A stretch of DNA of 64,000 bases, from NCBI RefSeq assembly GCF_030272615.1, contig NC_081415.1, forward strand, positions 514,210,534-514,274,533. Direction: 5' to 3'. The translations under genes were made by a program, and so were the position numbers. How positions within the stretch are numbered: the first letter of the stretch is position 1; each line of letters starts with the position of its first letter. Below the pieces are notes generated by a model. The model was not told where the DNA came from and did not search any database. It worked only from the letters and a program-made list of their open reading frames with translations. Shown piece by piece: positions 49,605 through 62,300 of this stretch. Source of the stretch: Cryptomeria japonica. Taxonomy: Eukaryota; Streptophyta; Pinopsida; Cupressales; Cupressaceae.

Positions 49605-51821
49605 ACAGTAATACAAGCCGCAATAACACCCACTATGGATACTACAACAAAAATTAATAATTTCTTCCTTGAAGCACAAAAATGACAGAGATGATGAAGA
49701 TTTTCAACTCACCTTTCAGGCAACTAAGTGTCTACTAATCCTGAGAAAAATACCTCCAACGTCGAACCTCCACCTTTCCTAATTTAGCTTCTTCATGAAG
49801 ATATAAATCTTTCTAAAAATTGATATAGAAGGCTTCAAATTTGGTTTCATGATTACAACAACTCATTCACTCGTATTGATTTATGATGAAGATGACACTT
49901 CTAACACCTGCTTTTTTTACAAAAACTTTGCACGATCTCTTATCAAGAAAATGATTACCTCCTTAAGTGAGAATTATTTCAAATAAATCATCGAGATTCC
50001 TAGAATATTCCCCTCTATGCCAATCATTTCCCTCCATTGTCCTCCTCTTTTACTATGCTTCTATTTTGAATGTGAAACCATTGAACTATTGAAATCTTGA
50101 ACGAATGAAGGTTCAAAGGTTCAATTCCATTCACTGCACAACCTTTCTGCATAAGTTACACTTTCCACAACTAAGACATAATACACACAAAGGCTCAATG
50201 AACCAATGAACTGATGAATTCTTGACCTAAACTCTGGGTTCAAACAAAAGGTTCAAAGACACAAACACTTTAGACATATAAAGACACATTAATCAAGATG
50301 GGCTTCAAGGAAAAAGATAACAATTTGAGAGAATTGACTATGCTAAAGTAAACACATATTACCTCAGCATGAATATTCCAATGCAAGGAAAATCAGTGGA
50401 TGCAAAAATAGGGGGTAACACCTTGTAATTAGACTTTTATGAGAATTCAATCTTATCACAATTTCTGTAGCTTTTCCCAAACAAATCATACTATTAACTC
50501 AAAACACTATCTCAAATTTACTCACTATCATAACAGTGGTAAGATCATTGGATTTTCTATCTTTGAACCTCTCCTTGCTACTATGTCTTTACTGAGAATG
50601 GATCTTTAATTATAACTATTATACTACCTTCCAATGTACTTGGAATTTCTCAAAGCCTCGCATATGACTCCTTATGGTATGGCTTCATTTGATTTGGCAA
50701 TGAGACTTGGTGCCTCATTTATGACTACCCTTTGTACTAGTGATATTTCTCATAAACCACGAACTGGGTTGGCAAGAAATTTATTCAGTTTTTCGCCTTC
50801 TTTTTTTAAAAATTTTTATGGAAAAATTAGAAAACCTAGATCATAATTTTTGAGATATGATGAAATCTTGACTCCTTTTCATCATCTTTCTCAATCTATT
50901 TTTTATGATCTTGAATAAAAACCATAAAATAAAATCTTGATAGCCATTGATAAAACCATTATAAACAACAATAGAAAAACTTGGGTACAAACCATTATAC
51001 ATATAGAATAAAATCTTATCACTTTTGGTATAGTCACTAATATCTGATTGCTTTCATTGAGAAAGTTTACTATGACCATGAAAGAACAAAGGAATACTCC
51101 TATCAAGTGAATTCTTAAAATCAATGTAGATCATTAAGGTGATTCCATATGTGAGATAAGTTCTTTTTTATACTCTTTGGCAATGAAATTCACCTTTGTG
51201 TGGGGTCTCTAGGGAACATGGTGTGTGTCAATCTCAAACTCATTGATTCAATTGGTCATGGTTTTAACCAAATTCGAAGAAAGTGTAATGATAGTGGTGG
51301 TGGGCAATTGTAAGAAAGTGTAATGGTAGTGGGGTGGCTTTGGCCATAGTAGTGTAGGGCTTAGCACTTGGGCCATCCTATTGTTTAGAAAATCACAAAT
51401 ATTTGATTTAGATATCATGTACACTAGACAAGGTCTAGAGGATGAGAAAACTAATGGAGCTCTTTATATTGTAAATACATAGGATAGAGGGTACATATGA
51501 ATGATTTATGTGTTAAATAACAAGCACTAATAATATGTTACCTATGCTACCCTACTACTAAAAATAACACAAATAATATCTTAATACATACACAATCAAT
51601 GAATCTACTTCATACACAATTAGGAATCTAGTGCACAACCAATTAACAATAAAGAGAAACAAAAAAATCGATTGTAACATCATATCTAAAATATAAAACA
51701 ACATACTATAAGTAATAGCATATGAGTTTAACCTAGACAAAGAAAACAAAACAGCCTCAATGATGACTTTCAATTATTTTCTCTTATAAATACCATAAGA
51801 AACCAAGAGAAGAATTTGTCT
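49605..51821. other. Non-coding; upstream flank of the carboxypeptidase pseudogene
   Basis: AT-rich. ORFs at 50634-50846 and 50903-51124 have no recognisable similarity. Confidence 0.45.
51785..51792 (+). promoter_or_regulatory. TATA box upstream of the carboxypeptidase pseudogene
   Basis: TATAAATA, 30-37 bases before the ATG at 51822. If used, the 5' untranslated leader would be very short. Confidence 0.45.
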
Positions 51822-54800
51822 ATGGGTTGCCTACTCTTTAGTACATTTGTCATATTGGTTGGCCTCTCTATTGTGTCTACTACTTCCCTTCCTCATGTTC
51901 ATGGAGGATTGAGAAGGAATAGACATTCACTTCCTCCTCTTACTTCTTCTCCCTTTGTACAATATGATGTCAAATACTTGACACAGAATTTGGACCATTT
52001 AGGTTTCAATCCACATAGCCATGTCACATTTCAATAGAAATATCAAATCAACTCAAAACATTGGTGCGGTGCTTCTTCAGATTCTCCCATCTTTGCTTAT
52101 ACAGGAAATAAAGGATATATAGAATGGTTTACTCAAAACACAGGCTTTATGTTTCACATTGCACCTGAATTCAAGGCCCTTGTCGTCTTCATTAAGGTAT
52201 GTTATGCTCTTATCTACTCTACCTATTCCACTTCAATATTGATAGAAGAGCATAGCCATTAAATCTATAGAAAAAACAACACAAAACAAAAAAAAATTAC
52301 TATATAAAGATCTCTAAAAATCTATTATATAAACACTTTTTTAAAACATCCTGATCTAGATCTTACTATACATAAATTGTATATTTTTTGTGATTAATGG
52401 ATTTTAGTTTTAACGGTTTGTTCTAAATTTGTTTTATTTAAATGATTCATTTGAAATCACACTCTCTCTTTTAGAATAACCCATTATTAGTATGGTTTTT
52501 GATGAATCACTTAAATAAAATAAAGTTTAAAATGTATTGTTTAAGTATGATGAAATAGTAGTAAAAAGTAAAGAAATGTTTTTCCAAACTTTAAGATTTT
52601 ATTCAAAATGAAATGTGGAAATCTATTTGGTTCTATTTTACATTGATTAGCCAAAGAAGATCTCACTATGGGTTTCAATTTATTTCAGCACCGTTACTAT
52701 GATGAATCAATGCCATATGGGAGTAAAGATGTAGCTTACAAAAATGCCACCACAATTGGCTACTTGAGCTCCTCTCAAGCTTTATCTGATTTCGCTGCAT
52801 TGATTAAAGAATTTATCAGCAGAGGATTCAGTAGTAGTTGTGTTTGGAGGATCTTATGGTGGAAGTGGGTGTGTTCCAATAATTTTGTGTTATGAAATTT
52901 AAAATGCATTGATGAAACCCTATTTAATTGTGTATATATTGCAGTGTTAGCGGCTTGGTTTAGACTGAAGTACCCATATATTGCAATTGGGGCATTGGCA
53001 TCATCGACTCCCATTTTGGCTTTTGATCTTATTGTAAATCCAGCTGGTTATGACATCATTGTCTCAAAAAACTTCCAAGTATGAACAAATCTTTCCTTGT
53101 TATGTCCCATTTGTATTTCACTGCATTTTAACAATTCATAAGATTGAAATCAAAAGATTTGTTAAGAAAACTCTGTATATAATTACTTCTTTCAATATAT
53201 TAGATTTTTTTTGTTCGAGGATCTATTTTTTAATTTTTTCTTTTGGGTTCTGGTAGAGTTAAAGTGAAGATTGAAATCAAAAGATTTATTAAAAAGACTG
53301 TATATAATGAATTCTTTCATTAGAAATCATTATATTAACTTGTGTTATTTTGGTTTGAGGATTTATTTTTTATTTTGGGTTTTATTAGAGTGAAAGTGAA
53401 AAGTGCTACAATGTAATAAAGAATTCATGGAAGATACTAAAAAGGATTTCATCAAATCGAAGTAGCAGAAGATTCATCAAAGAACCTTTCAAACTCTGCA
53501 AGTAAAACGAGAAATTTTTTGTACACAATTTTCTAATATTTTTTAACTTTTTCTCATGAAAAATTAGTGGCATTGGTCCAGAGATAGTGACTTCGATGGC
53601 GTGAAATATTGGTTGAGTCGAACTTACTTTGAAGCTGCAGAAAATTACCCAAGCCCTGCTAACTTTATTCAAAATTTGCCAGCCTATCCCATCAAACAAG
53701 TAATAAAAAGTCAATACCCATTTCTCATCATGTTAGTCTTTATTGAAAAAAAAACTTACTTTATATATGCACATGCACATGAATGAATGGAGAAGGATAT
53801 TCAAAATCTAATATTGGTTTCAAAATTATAGTACAAAATAGGTCAAAAATTTTATACAAAATCTTTAAAAATTTATTTTTGATATAAAATACAACAAAAC
53901 AAGAATGCTGACCAATTAAAATCTTTAATAATTAATTAAATTTTATTTTCATTATTTTACACTTGTTTGTATAGATGTGGAAGGCAATAGACAATCCATC
54001 TAGTGGGAACAATATCCTAAGCTGATTATATGGAGCAATAAACATATTATATAACTATACAGTTTATATGAGTTGCTTTGATTTGGTAGCGAGTGATAAA
54101 CATGGAGAGGGTGGTTGGGATTTGCAAGTTCAATTTTTTTGGTTTCTATTTAACTATATGATGGTTTGAAATGATGCTTTTAGTTGTGTGTGTAAGTGAA
54201 GTATTTCTTTGTTGGGGGTGTAGTATTGCACAGAGATGGTACAACCATTTGTAGATGATTCAGAAGAAAGGAGAATCAACATTCAGTTATATCGAAATGA
54301 TGCAATCTTGAAATTGTGAAAATGGTATTGAGCCAGTGTGGCCAAGGCCACACTGGATCACCACCGAGTTTGGTGGTCATGTAAGTATAGTCTATTTGGA
54401 ACATGAACATATTTTCATTTTATTATTACATCTAAATGTAACTATTATTAGATTTTATTGAATCTCCTTCAAAATTTATATGAAGAAATTATATGTGATG
54501 CTCATACTTATGTGCATTGTAGAATATCAAGAGGGTTCTCATGCGATTTGGAAGTAATTTAATATTTTTCAATGGATTGAGAGATCCTTGGAGTAATGGA
54601 GGGTGAGATGGCTATCCTATTTTATCTACGTTTTTGAATTAGAGGATACAAAGTTATGTTTAATTTTTTATATCATCTTTTAGAATATATTGGTATGTGG
54701 ATTTTTGAATTTATATTGCAGAGTATTAGAAGATATAAATAGAATCATAGTAGCAATCATTGCTAAGAAAGGTATACTTGAATTCAATTTTATTTGTTTG

Positions 54801-54994
54801 ATGAATGAGTTCATGTTTTGCATTTTACCATTATAAACTTTATTTAAAATGAATGAATTGTAGGGTCACATCATGTAGATCTTAGTTTTGCAACCAAGGA
54901 GGATCCAAAATGGATTTTGTAAGTTCGAAAGTAGGAGATTCACATAATTAAAAGATGGATCATGCAATATTACAAGGACCTTCATGCAATTTGA
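51822..54994 (+). pseudogene. Serine carboxypeptidase S28 (lysosomal Pro-X carboxypeptidase-like), intron-containing pseudogene
   Basis: Family members remove C-terminal residues after proline in acidic compartments. Ten exons fit by homology and GT/AG sites: 51822-52196, 52689-52864, 52945-53078, 53389-53501, 53568-53699, 53975-54127, 54224-54380, 54523-54602, 54722-54771, 54864-54994. Exon 1 has a signal peptide (MGCLLFSTFVILVGLSIV) and YTGNKGYIEWFTQNTGFMF. Exon 2 has HRYYDESMPYG and the Ser nucleophile in GGSYGG. Exon 3 has AAWFRLKYP; exon 7 TTEFGGH; exon 8 FNGLRDPWSNGG (Asp); exon 10 SHHVDLSFATKEDPKW (His). Damage: TAG at 52035-52037, frameshift in exon 2 just before GGSYGG (length 3n+2 where 3n+1 is expected), a phase mismatch between exons 4 and 5, TGA in exon 6 after NNILS, frameshift in exon 7, TAA and TAG near the end. 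Retained introns mean it is a duplicated gene, not a retrocopy. AATAAA follows at 55012. Confidence 0.9.
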
Positions 54995-55011
54995 ATTTTT
55001 TGTTAAGTCAC

Positions 55012-55017
55012 AATAAA
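55012..55017 (+). terminator. Possible polyadenylation signal of the carboxypeptidase pseudogene
   Basis: AATAAA 18 bases after the ancestral-type TGA at 54992-54994. Confidence 0.4.
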
Positions 55018-55384
55018 AAGCAATATAGTGTTTGTAATTTGATATCTTGTTCCTAAACTTAATTTTTTCTTATCTAAAGGGATTTCATTTCTTAAATTAG
55101 AGTCAATGGGTGTCAATTATGTGTAATGTATCTTTTTACAACTATGAAAATATCTTACCTTTATTTTCGGTGCTGATCATTACATTGTTGTTATATATTT
55201 TCCTTTGACACTGATAATTATATTGTTTTAGTGGCTTTCTTTTTCTATACCCAACTCTTTTATGAAATTATACTCTTTTTGTTGCAATAAACAATATTCA
55301 ATATAAAAAAAAAAAAATCCATTGCCTAAACTAGGTTATACATAATTTCAATTACAGTGCATCTACATATATAGTACCAATTGA
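55018..55384. other. Non-coding, no feature recognised
   Basis: AT-rich 3' flank with an A-run near 55305-55318. Confidence 0.5.
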
Positions 55385-55800
55385 TGACACTTAATGATTA
55401 TAATGACTAAATAAATGACTGCTTAAACACAATCAATGAATAAATTAATGACTTAATATTTGAATAAAGTAATGACTAAATATATGACTAAATAAATGGC
55501 TACCATGACTAAATAGATGACTAGTTAACGACAATCAATGACTAAATTAATTACTAAACATATGACTAAATAAATCACTACATTGACTAAATAAATGACC
55601 AGTTAACAACAATCAATGACAAAACTAACAACTAAATCAATGTCTAAATTAAAGACTAAATCATTGAATAACTCAATGACCAAATGAATGACTAAATCAA
55701 TGACAAAATTGATCAATCAAAATAACCAATAAATGACTAAGATAGTTTAGTCATAAATTTGGTCACATTATAAATGACTGACAATAAACTACTAATGGTC
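55385..55800. repeat. Degenerate tandem array of ATGACTAAATAA-type units
   Basis: About thirty variants of a 10-14 base unit (ATGACTAAATAA, AATCAATGACTAAATT). A longer period of about 90 bases is visible: GACTAGTTAACGACAATCAA near 55519 and GACCAGTTAACAACAATCAA near 55598. The short stop-rich unit excludes coding. Confidence 0.85.
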
Positions 55801-55944
55801 ACGTGACCAAGATTAGTCATTTATATGCAATTTTTAGTAGTATTTTTTGTCATATATTGATGTTTTTGTACTAGTTTTTGTCAAACCTCATAAGCAGTAT
55901 TCAAAAAAATAACTTTTGTCAATTTATTTTTTTATAATGCACTA

Positions 55945-56147
55945 AAGATTGCATACCTTGCCTATTCATTTTCTTCATAAGCTTGAATCTCATCCAGAGT
56001 AATAATACCATTCTTTGGCTGAATATACTTAGTCTCCACATCATTCCAAGTATTGTAACCCACAAAAACCATATAACCTCTCATCTTTACTTTTCAGAAA
56101 CTATAATCAGATCCCTCAAAGTTAAAAATGGATAATTTGTGTGCCAT
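55945..56147 (-). pseudogene. E5 gag N-terminal stub
   Basis: From 56147 leftward: MAHKLSIFNFEGSDYSF-stop-KVKMRGYM, then GYNTWNDVETKYIQPKNG and DEIQAYEENE-stop-A. This is the start of a Copia gag of the SIRE-like type ('F.GxDYxFWKxKM'); the stop replaces the invariant Trp (TGG to TGA). The gag is cut at about 55945. Lies just downstream of the E5 5' LTR and primer site. Confidence 0.75.
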
Positions 56148-56198
56148 CAGATCAAGATCTACCTTGAGTGGTTAAGAAAGCTATATCAATGAACCACA

Positions 56199-56212
56199 AT
56201 ATTAATACCAAG
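56199..56212 (-). other. E5 primer-binding site
   Basis: The minus strand reads CTTGGTATTAATAT beside the LTR, a degraded initiator-Met site. Confidence 0.6.
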
Positions 56213-57182
56213 TGTTGAATATCTGAGCAACTGAGAGGGGTGTGAATTAGTTGAGAATAAAAATCTTCTTTAAGATTTATTAACATATCTGGAACAACTA
56301 CCAGAATTAATAAAAATAGATAAAGTATGAAAGAATAAGAACATAATAGATCTAACAAAAAGAACACCAAAATTTACGTGGAAAATCCAAGCAAGGTAAA
56401 ACCATGGATAATTCTAATTCTCAATTTAGAAACACCGGTTAAGGTGACACTAGTTAAGGTGATTTTTACAAAGGACGGCTCACTACCAAGATATCACTAC
56501 CAAGATACTTACTAGAGGAGGTCTCACTACCCAGAAAGACTCGCTATCGAAGGGCTCACTGCCCAAAGAAAGGCTTACTATTGGAGGGCTCACTACCAAA
56601 GATAGAAAGATAAAAGAGAATCCAGCACTAAAACACAATCTACACTAACAAAACTACTTATGATACCAATTTGCAACATAACTCTTACACATCAACTAGA
56701 TTTTTTCAATCTCACATATCTTCATCACAAAAAGCCACACTAACTCATCCAAATCATACTCCTACATATACTGCCTTTGAAAATCTTAATCTTCTAAGTC
56801 GGCCAAGACAAAGATCTGAAATTGGTCACCACTAAATAAATTGTAGGTGGGAAGGAATGCAAAGTTGACCATATCACAATGTTCCTCATCAAACACATCA
56901 ACACATTACATGCATCAGCAAAGCTCGACCCAAAACATTATCCGCATGCCATACAACTTCTATTACACAACCTCGACCTCTAGACAAAAGAACTTCACTT
57001 CCAGATTAATCTGGGACCAAAAAATAGCACTAAGCACATCTTCCAAAAATCCAAGACATCCGAGAAATCGCCAAACAACCAACAACATCTCATACATACA
57101 CTATTGCTCAACATACAATTTAAGGACCTAGTCTGAATGACGAGATTTGACATTAATGACAATAAATAAGATAATGCTAACA
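56213..57182 (-). repeat. E5 LTR (970 bp, minus orientation)
   Basis: On the minus strand it starts TGTTAGCATTATCTTATTTA, contains TTGTCATTAATGTCAA as in the E2 and E3 LTRs, repeated GGTAGTGAG motifs (56470-56600), CCATGGTTTTACC and TTTTCCACGTAAAT, and ends CAGATATTCAACA. Only this LTR and a gag stub remain. Confidence 0.8.
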
Positions 57183-57829
57183 CTTTCTTCTTGTTGTGTC
57201 CTCTCCTCCAAAGGCTAAAACCTCATGGTGGGATTAAAGAATCCCCACATCCTATAGAGTGATAAATTATGAACTCATCAGGCCTAGCTCTTGGCTTAGA
57301 CCTCTTCTATGTTTCTATGGATCTAGGAAGCTATGCAAGTAAATCCTTTGAGAGCTTCCTCTTGCCCATGCTAGAAGAAAACCATTACTAGAGTTAGGGT
57401 TTATGTAAAGAAATACAGGTAATAGCTAGTGTTTCAAAATAAAATTGAAAACAATTTTCTTTGCAACTATAGATGATCAATTAGGCTCATGAAATTGAAG
57501 GACACACAGAGAAAGCAATGATTAATGCAACAAATGTAATTATAGCCCGTGCACAAAATCCTAGAGCATAAACACATACAATGGTAAATTAAAATTAGAA
57601 AAACCATATAGAGCATTTCAAAGCATGGTAAACATTAAAACGAAACTAGAATGAAGCTAATATAATGAAACATTTATGAATTGAAATGGGAAATTGGATG
57701 TATTTACTGAAGGCATGAATACTAGTTTAATGGTAGTAACTAGTCAATCAATTAAATATACAAATGTTGTGGTCCCACCAACTAATTCTTTGTCAAGCGA
57801 TGATGAATGAGAAACAAGCATGTGGATGT
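57183..57829. other. Non-coding spacer between E5 and E3
   Basis: No gene is supported. A short minus-strand stretch (about 57390-57200) with SSMGKRKLSKDL and SKPRARPDEF looks coding-like, but stops interrupt it and no family is recognised. Confidence 0.4.
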
Positions 57830-59310
57830 TGTTGGCATATGTACAAAGTATGATGACATGTTAATAATGTATGTTGTCATTGATGTCAATATGTTGAGTG
57901 AACTGGTATATTGAAGTTAAAAAACTGACAAAGAGAACCGGTATGATGTTGTGAACCGGCATATGTGAAAAAGTGAAGCGGTATGCTTGTCCAAGTGAAC
58001 CGGTATGTCAAAAATAGAATAAGAAAACTAGTATGATGTTGTGAACCAAACCTGGTATGTCGGAATGAGAACCGATATATGGAATGTTTTGTATCAAGGG
58101 TTCATATGGCATGACTACTGGCTGGTAGTCTCAGTCTCTGAGTTTCTAGTTGAACTGAGCATTGTAATGGATGTTAGATCATGTCACCATGTCAGCCTTG
58201 TGTGCGTGAAGAATCTTGCATGAAGGAGATTGATCCTATCTACCTGGGGAATGTACGAAGTCTCTGCAAACGGTGGAGAACGCATGATGGTTTATCACCT
58301 CCAAGAAGCAGCGAAGAACGAATGATGGAGAATGTCTTGAGATCCATTCAAGACCATTGTATTCAAACACAAAGTGTTCAATGGTCAAGATTGAACTGAC
58401 TAAATTTATCAACCTAAGTGTTTAGGGTTTAGGGTTTATGCTACCGACCTATCTGTTTCCTATAAAGTCGATGTGGTGTTTCATGCTGAGGTTGTTGGAA
58501 AATGTTGTGTGTGTATCTAAGAGCAGTGATGTGTGATTCTTGCTAGACCAGATAGGAGGAGTGATACCTGCATAGTGTGTGTGTAGAAGGAAGGAAATAA
58601 AGTAGATCTGCATTGGCATTGAGTGCTACTACCAGATCATTATAATACCTATTGATCTCTAACCACTTCAACAGTTGGAAAATCCCTTAACAAGGTAGCT
58701 TTAATTAGCTCACTGTAAATTTTTTAACGCGGTGACTCAAAGCAATTGAGTTCATAAAATCCTCTAACAAGGTAACCTCTAACAAGGTTTAACCCTTAAC
58801 TGGGTGATCCCTAACAAGATTGGTTCCTAATAGAACCTATTGTAACAATCTTTAACTAGACCTAGCTCCTAATAGAGCGGACTTCTAAAGAGTTCAAAAA
58901 TAGCTTGTGGGTATTCATCCCCACCATGGTTTTTCCCAGTTGGGTTTCCATGTGAAAAATATGTGTGTCATGTGTGATGCCTCCTCCATGTGATGTTTTG
59001 TTATTTCTTGTTTAATGATAAATCATTGTATCACTGATGGTAGATTATTAGATTATTTGTTTATGCATAAGGACAAAGTGGAAATGAGGGAGTAGGTTGT
59101 ATGGAAAGCTAAGAAGATTGACCGGTTCATGTCTTTCATAGTTGCACTATGTTTAACCGATCATAATTTTGGTCGGATCGGTGTTAGGGATTGCCAGTAG
59201 TTTACAGTTTGCAGTCAAACCGGTTCAGGAAAAGGTTGTTGTGCCTATACTGATTCACCCCCCCCCTCTAAGTACTGGTTTGGTACTCATTGTTTATCAT
59301 TGAGTTATCA
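57830..59310 (+). repeat. E3 5' LTR (1481 bp)
   Basis: Starts TGTTGGCATATGTACAAAG, ends TGAGTTATCA. Contains a cluster of ACCGGTATG-like motifs at 57900-58080, three TTTAGGG-type units at 58420-58440, TATA at 58461, AACAAGGT repeats at 58690-58800 and the GGTTTTTCCC block at 58921-58957. The start matches the partial 3' LTR at 63683. Confidence 0.95.
58461..58467 (+). promoter_or_regulatory. Putative TATA box of E3 LTR
   Basis: TATAAAG, with a degenerate repeat region and the conserved LTR block downstream, as in E2. Confidence 0.55.
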
Positions 59311-59312
59311 GA

Positions 59313-59324
59313 TGGTATCATAGC
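59313..59324 (+). other. E3 primer-binding site
   Basis: TGGTATCATAGC two bases after the LTR, a one-change variant of the initiator-Met site. Confidence 0.85.
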
Positions 59325-59381
59325 ATCCTCCAGGTCCTCTGTGTTGTAAGCTTAACCACTTGGGGGAAAGATCCTATTGTA

Positions 59382-62300
59382 ATGATGAAGAGGGAAGGTC
59401 CAAAGTTCAACAGAGAATTTCAAAATATGGAAGGACAAAATGAAGATATACATCAGAAGCATGGGTGCTCAACAATGGAGCTATGTTGAGAATTCTTATG
59501 TTATTCCTACCGGTACTCTCATCGATGATCAAAAGAGAGAGATCTAGGAGAATGTGCAAGTCATGGAAGCCCTAATCAGCAGCTTATCTAACATTGAGTT
59601 TATTGATGTCCAAGATAAAGAAAATCCCAAGGAAGTATGGGATACTCTTGAGAATATCTATGGCGGTGATGAGCATGTCAAACAAGCTAAGGAACAAAAC
59701 CTTAGGTGGAAGTTGGAAGACATACAGATGGTTGAAGGAGAGACCATTCAACAATATGGAATAAGAATCAAAACTATTGTTGGAGATATCAAGAGTGCGG
59801 GAGGAAAAATTGATGTTTCTACTGTTGTTAGCAAAGTCTTGAGATCCCTTTTACCGGTCTATGCTATAAGGATTGCTTCTATTCAGGAGTTGAGGTCAAT
59901 AGACAGGACTAAGGTATCCTTAGACTCCATCATTGCTAAGTTGACAGCCTATGAGCTAAATAGTTTTGATGGCAATATTTAGAAGACGGAATCAAATTTT
60001 AGAGCATTTGTTGTACCATCCAGAAAAGCAAAAGAAGCAAGCACCAACGGTGAACCAAGACAGAGCAGAGAAATGGATGATGAGGAGATTCTGATGGAAT
60101 TTGAAGCTCTTCTTGCCAAGAGACTTCCTAAGGGAACTGGCGAATATAGAGGAAAGCTCCCTTTGAAATGCTTTTCTTGTAACCAGATAGGACACATTGC
60201 TATAAATTGTCCTAATGGTGACAACAAGGACAAACTAGAAAGGTTCAAGAAATTCAAAGGAGGAAATTGGAGAAAATGTTTTGTAGCAGTTGATGAAGGT
60301 ATCACAGATGAAGAAAATGAAGATATCGTGTTTGTTTTAGTCAAGGAGGATGTGTCAGACAAGAAAGCTCTTGTCTCCTGCTTTGTTAATTCCAATGAGT
60401 GGATTATTGACAGTGGTTTTTCTCACCATATGACTGGTGACCAGAGCAACTTCATATCTCTGGAAGAGTATGATGGTGGTGTGGATTGTTTTGGTAATGA
60501 TGTACCATGTATGGTCAAAGGCAGAGGGTCCATCTCTTTGAATGGAAAGAGCAGTATTGACAATGTGTATTGGGTGGAAGGTCTTAGACACAATCTATTA
60601 AGTGTTGCCTAGCTAAATGACAATGGACTCACTTCGGAATTAAAAAATGGAGTGTGAAAAATCAAAGGAAAGAATGGTGAACTGATGGCCACCAGTATGC
60701 AGACCAAAGGTTACTTATTTTAGCCAAATGCAAATATAAGTACATGTCTTATGGATAAGTTTGATGATAGCTGGATATGGCATAGGAGACTCTGCCATGT
60801 AAACATTGATAACAAAGTAAAGGCTAGTAAGATCAAGGCAGTTAAAGGACTGTCAATGCTGAGAAAATAGGAAAATCCTTTGTGCAGAGAGTGTCAACTG
60901 GGGAAAATGTCTTCCTCAACCTTCAAAGGTAAATCTTTCAAAGCTGACAACTTACTTGATCTTGTGCATACTGATTTGTGTGGTCCTATGAAAACTAGGA
61001 GTGTGCAAGTAGATTGGTATTTTATGATTCTTACAGATGATTACTCAAGAATGATGTGGGTCACATTCTTGAAGGACAAGTCTAAAGCATTTGGAACGCT
61101 CAAAGATTTTAGAGCACTGGTAGAAAAGGAAAGTGGTAGAAGAATCAAATGCCTTAGAACTGATCAAGGAGGGGAATTCACTTCCAGTGAATTCAACAAA
61201 TATTGTTAAGAAAATGGCATCAAAAGGCAACTGTTTGCCCCCCAGACTCCACAACAGAATGGCCTAGCAAAGAGAGACAACCAGACTATGGTTGAAGTGG
61301 CTAGAACTATGTTGATCCAAGGAAAGGTCACTCACACCTTTTGGAGAGAAGCGGTGAGCATTGCAATCTACAGATTGAACCGGGTACTCATCAAGAAAGG
61401 AAAGGATAAGACTCCTTATGAGAATTGGATTGGTAAGATACCTATGGTAAGCTACTTTAGAGTATTTGGTAGCAAATGCTATATCAAGAGGAGTGAACAT
61501 TAGAGCAAGTTTGATGCAAAATGTGATAAAGGAATATTCCTAAGATATTCCACAAAAAGTAAAGCTCTCAAATGTTTCAATAATAGGACTCAAAGAATCG
61601 TTGAAAGCATCAATTTTAGGGTTGATGAAAAATCTAAGAAATCAGAGGGAATCGGCAGTAAGCAAGTAGGAGATGAACCGGTAGTAACTTTTTGGGAACC
61701 GGTTGCAAATCAGCCCAGTACTGGTAATTGTGCTCCTACACCGATATATGTTGATGCTGATGAAGATGAGGATGATGAAGAAAAGAAAGAGGAAGTTGTT
61801 AAGAACATACCTAGGTATGTCAAACTCAATCATGATCCAAAGTAGATCATAGGAACAAAGATGCAGGAATTCTTACAAGAAGAAAGGTTAGAGAAACTCA
61901 TGTATGATCTCTGAATTTGAGCCAAAATCATTCAAAGAGGCACATAAAGATGAAGACTAGATCAAGGCTATAGAGGAGGAACTTGATCGGATATAAAATA
62001 ATGGTACATGGTCTTTGATACCCAAACTAGAGCATAAAAATGTCATTGGAACCAAATGGGTTTTCAAAAATAAGCTAAATAAGGATGGCACTGTGGTAAG
62101 GAACAAAGCTAGACTAGTATGTAAAGGATATGCCCAAGAAGAAGGAGAAGACTACAGAGAAACCTTTTCTCAAGTAGAAAGATTGGAAGGAGTTTGTATG
62201 CTTCTTGCATATGCAACGTTTAAAGGATTCAAGGTACACCAAATGGATGTAAAATCTGCATTTTTAAATGGAATGCTTGAAGAGGAGGTGTATATAGAGC

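Noticed and set aside
53406-53714. 102-residue minus-strand ORF
   Set aside because: Antisense shadow of exons 4 and 5 of the carboxypeptidase pseudogene.
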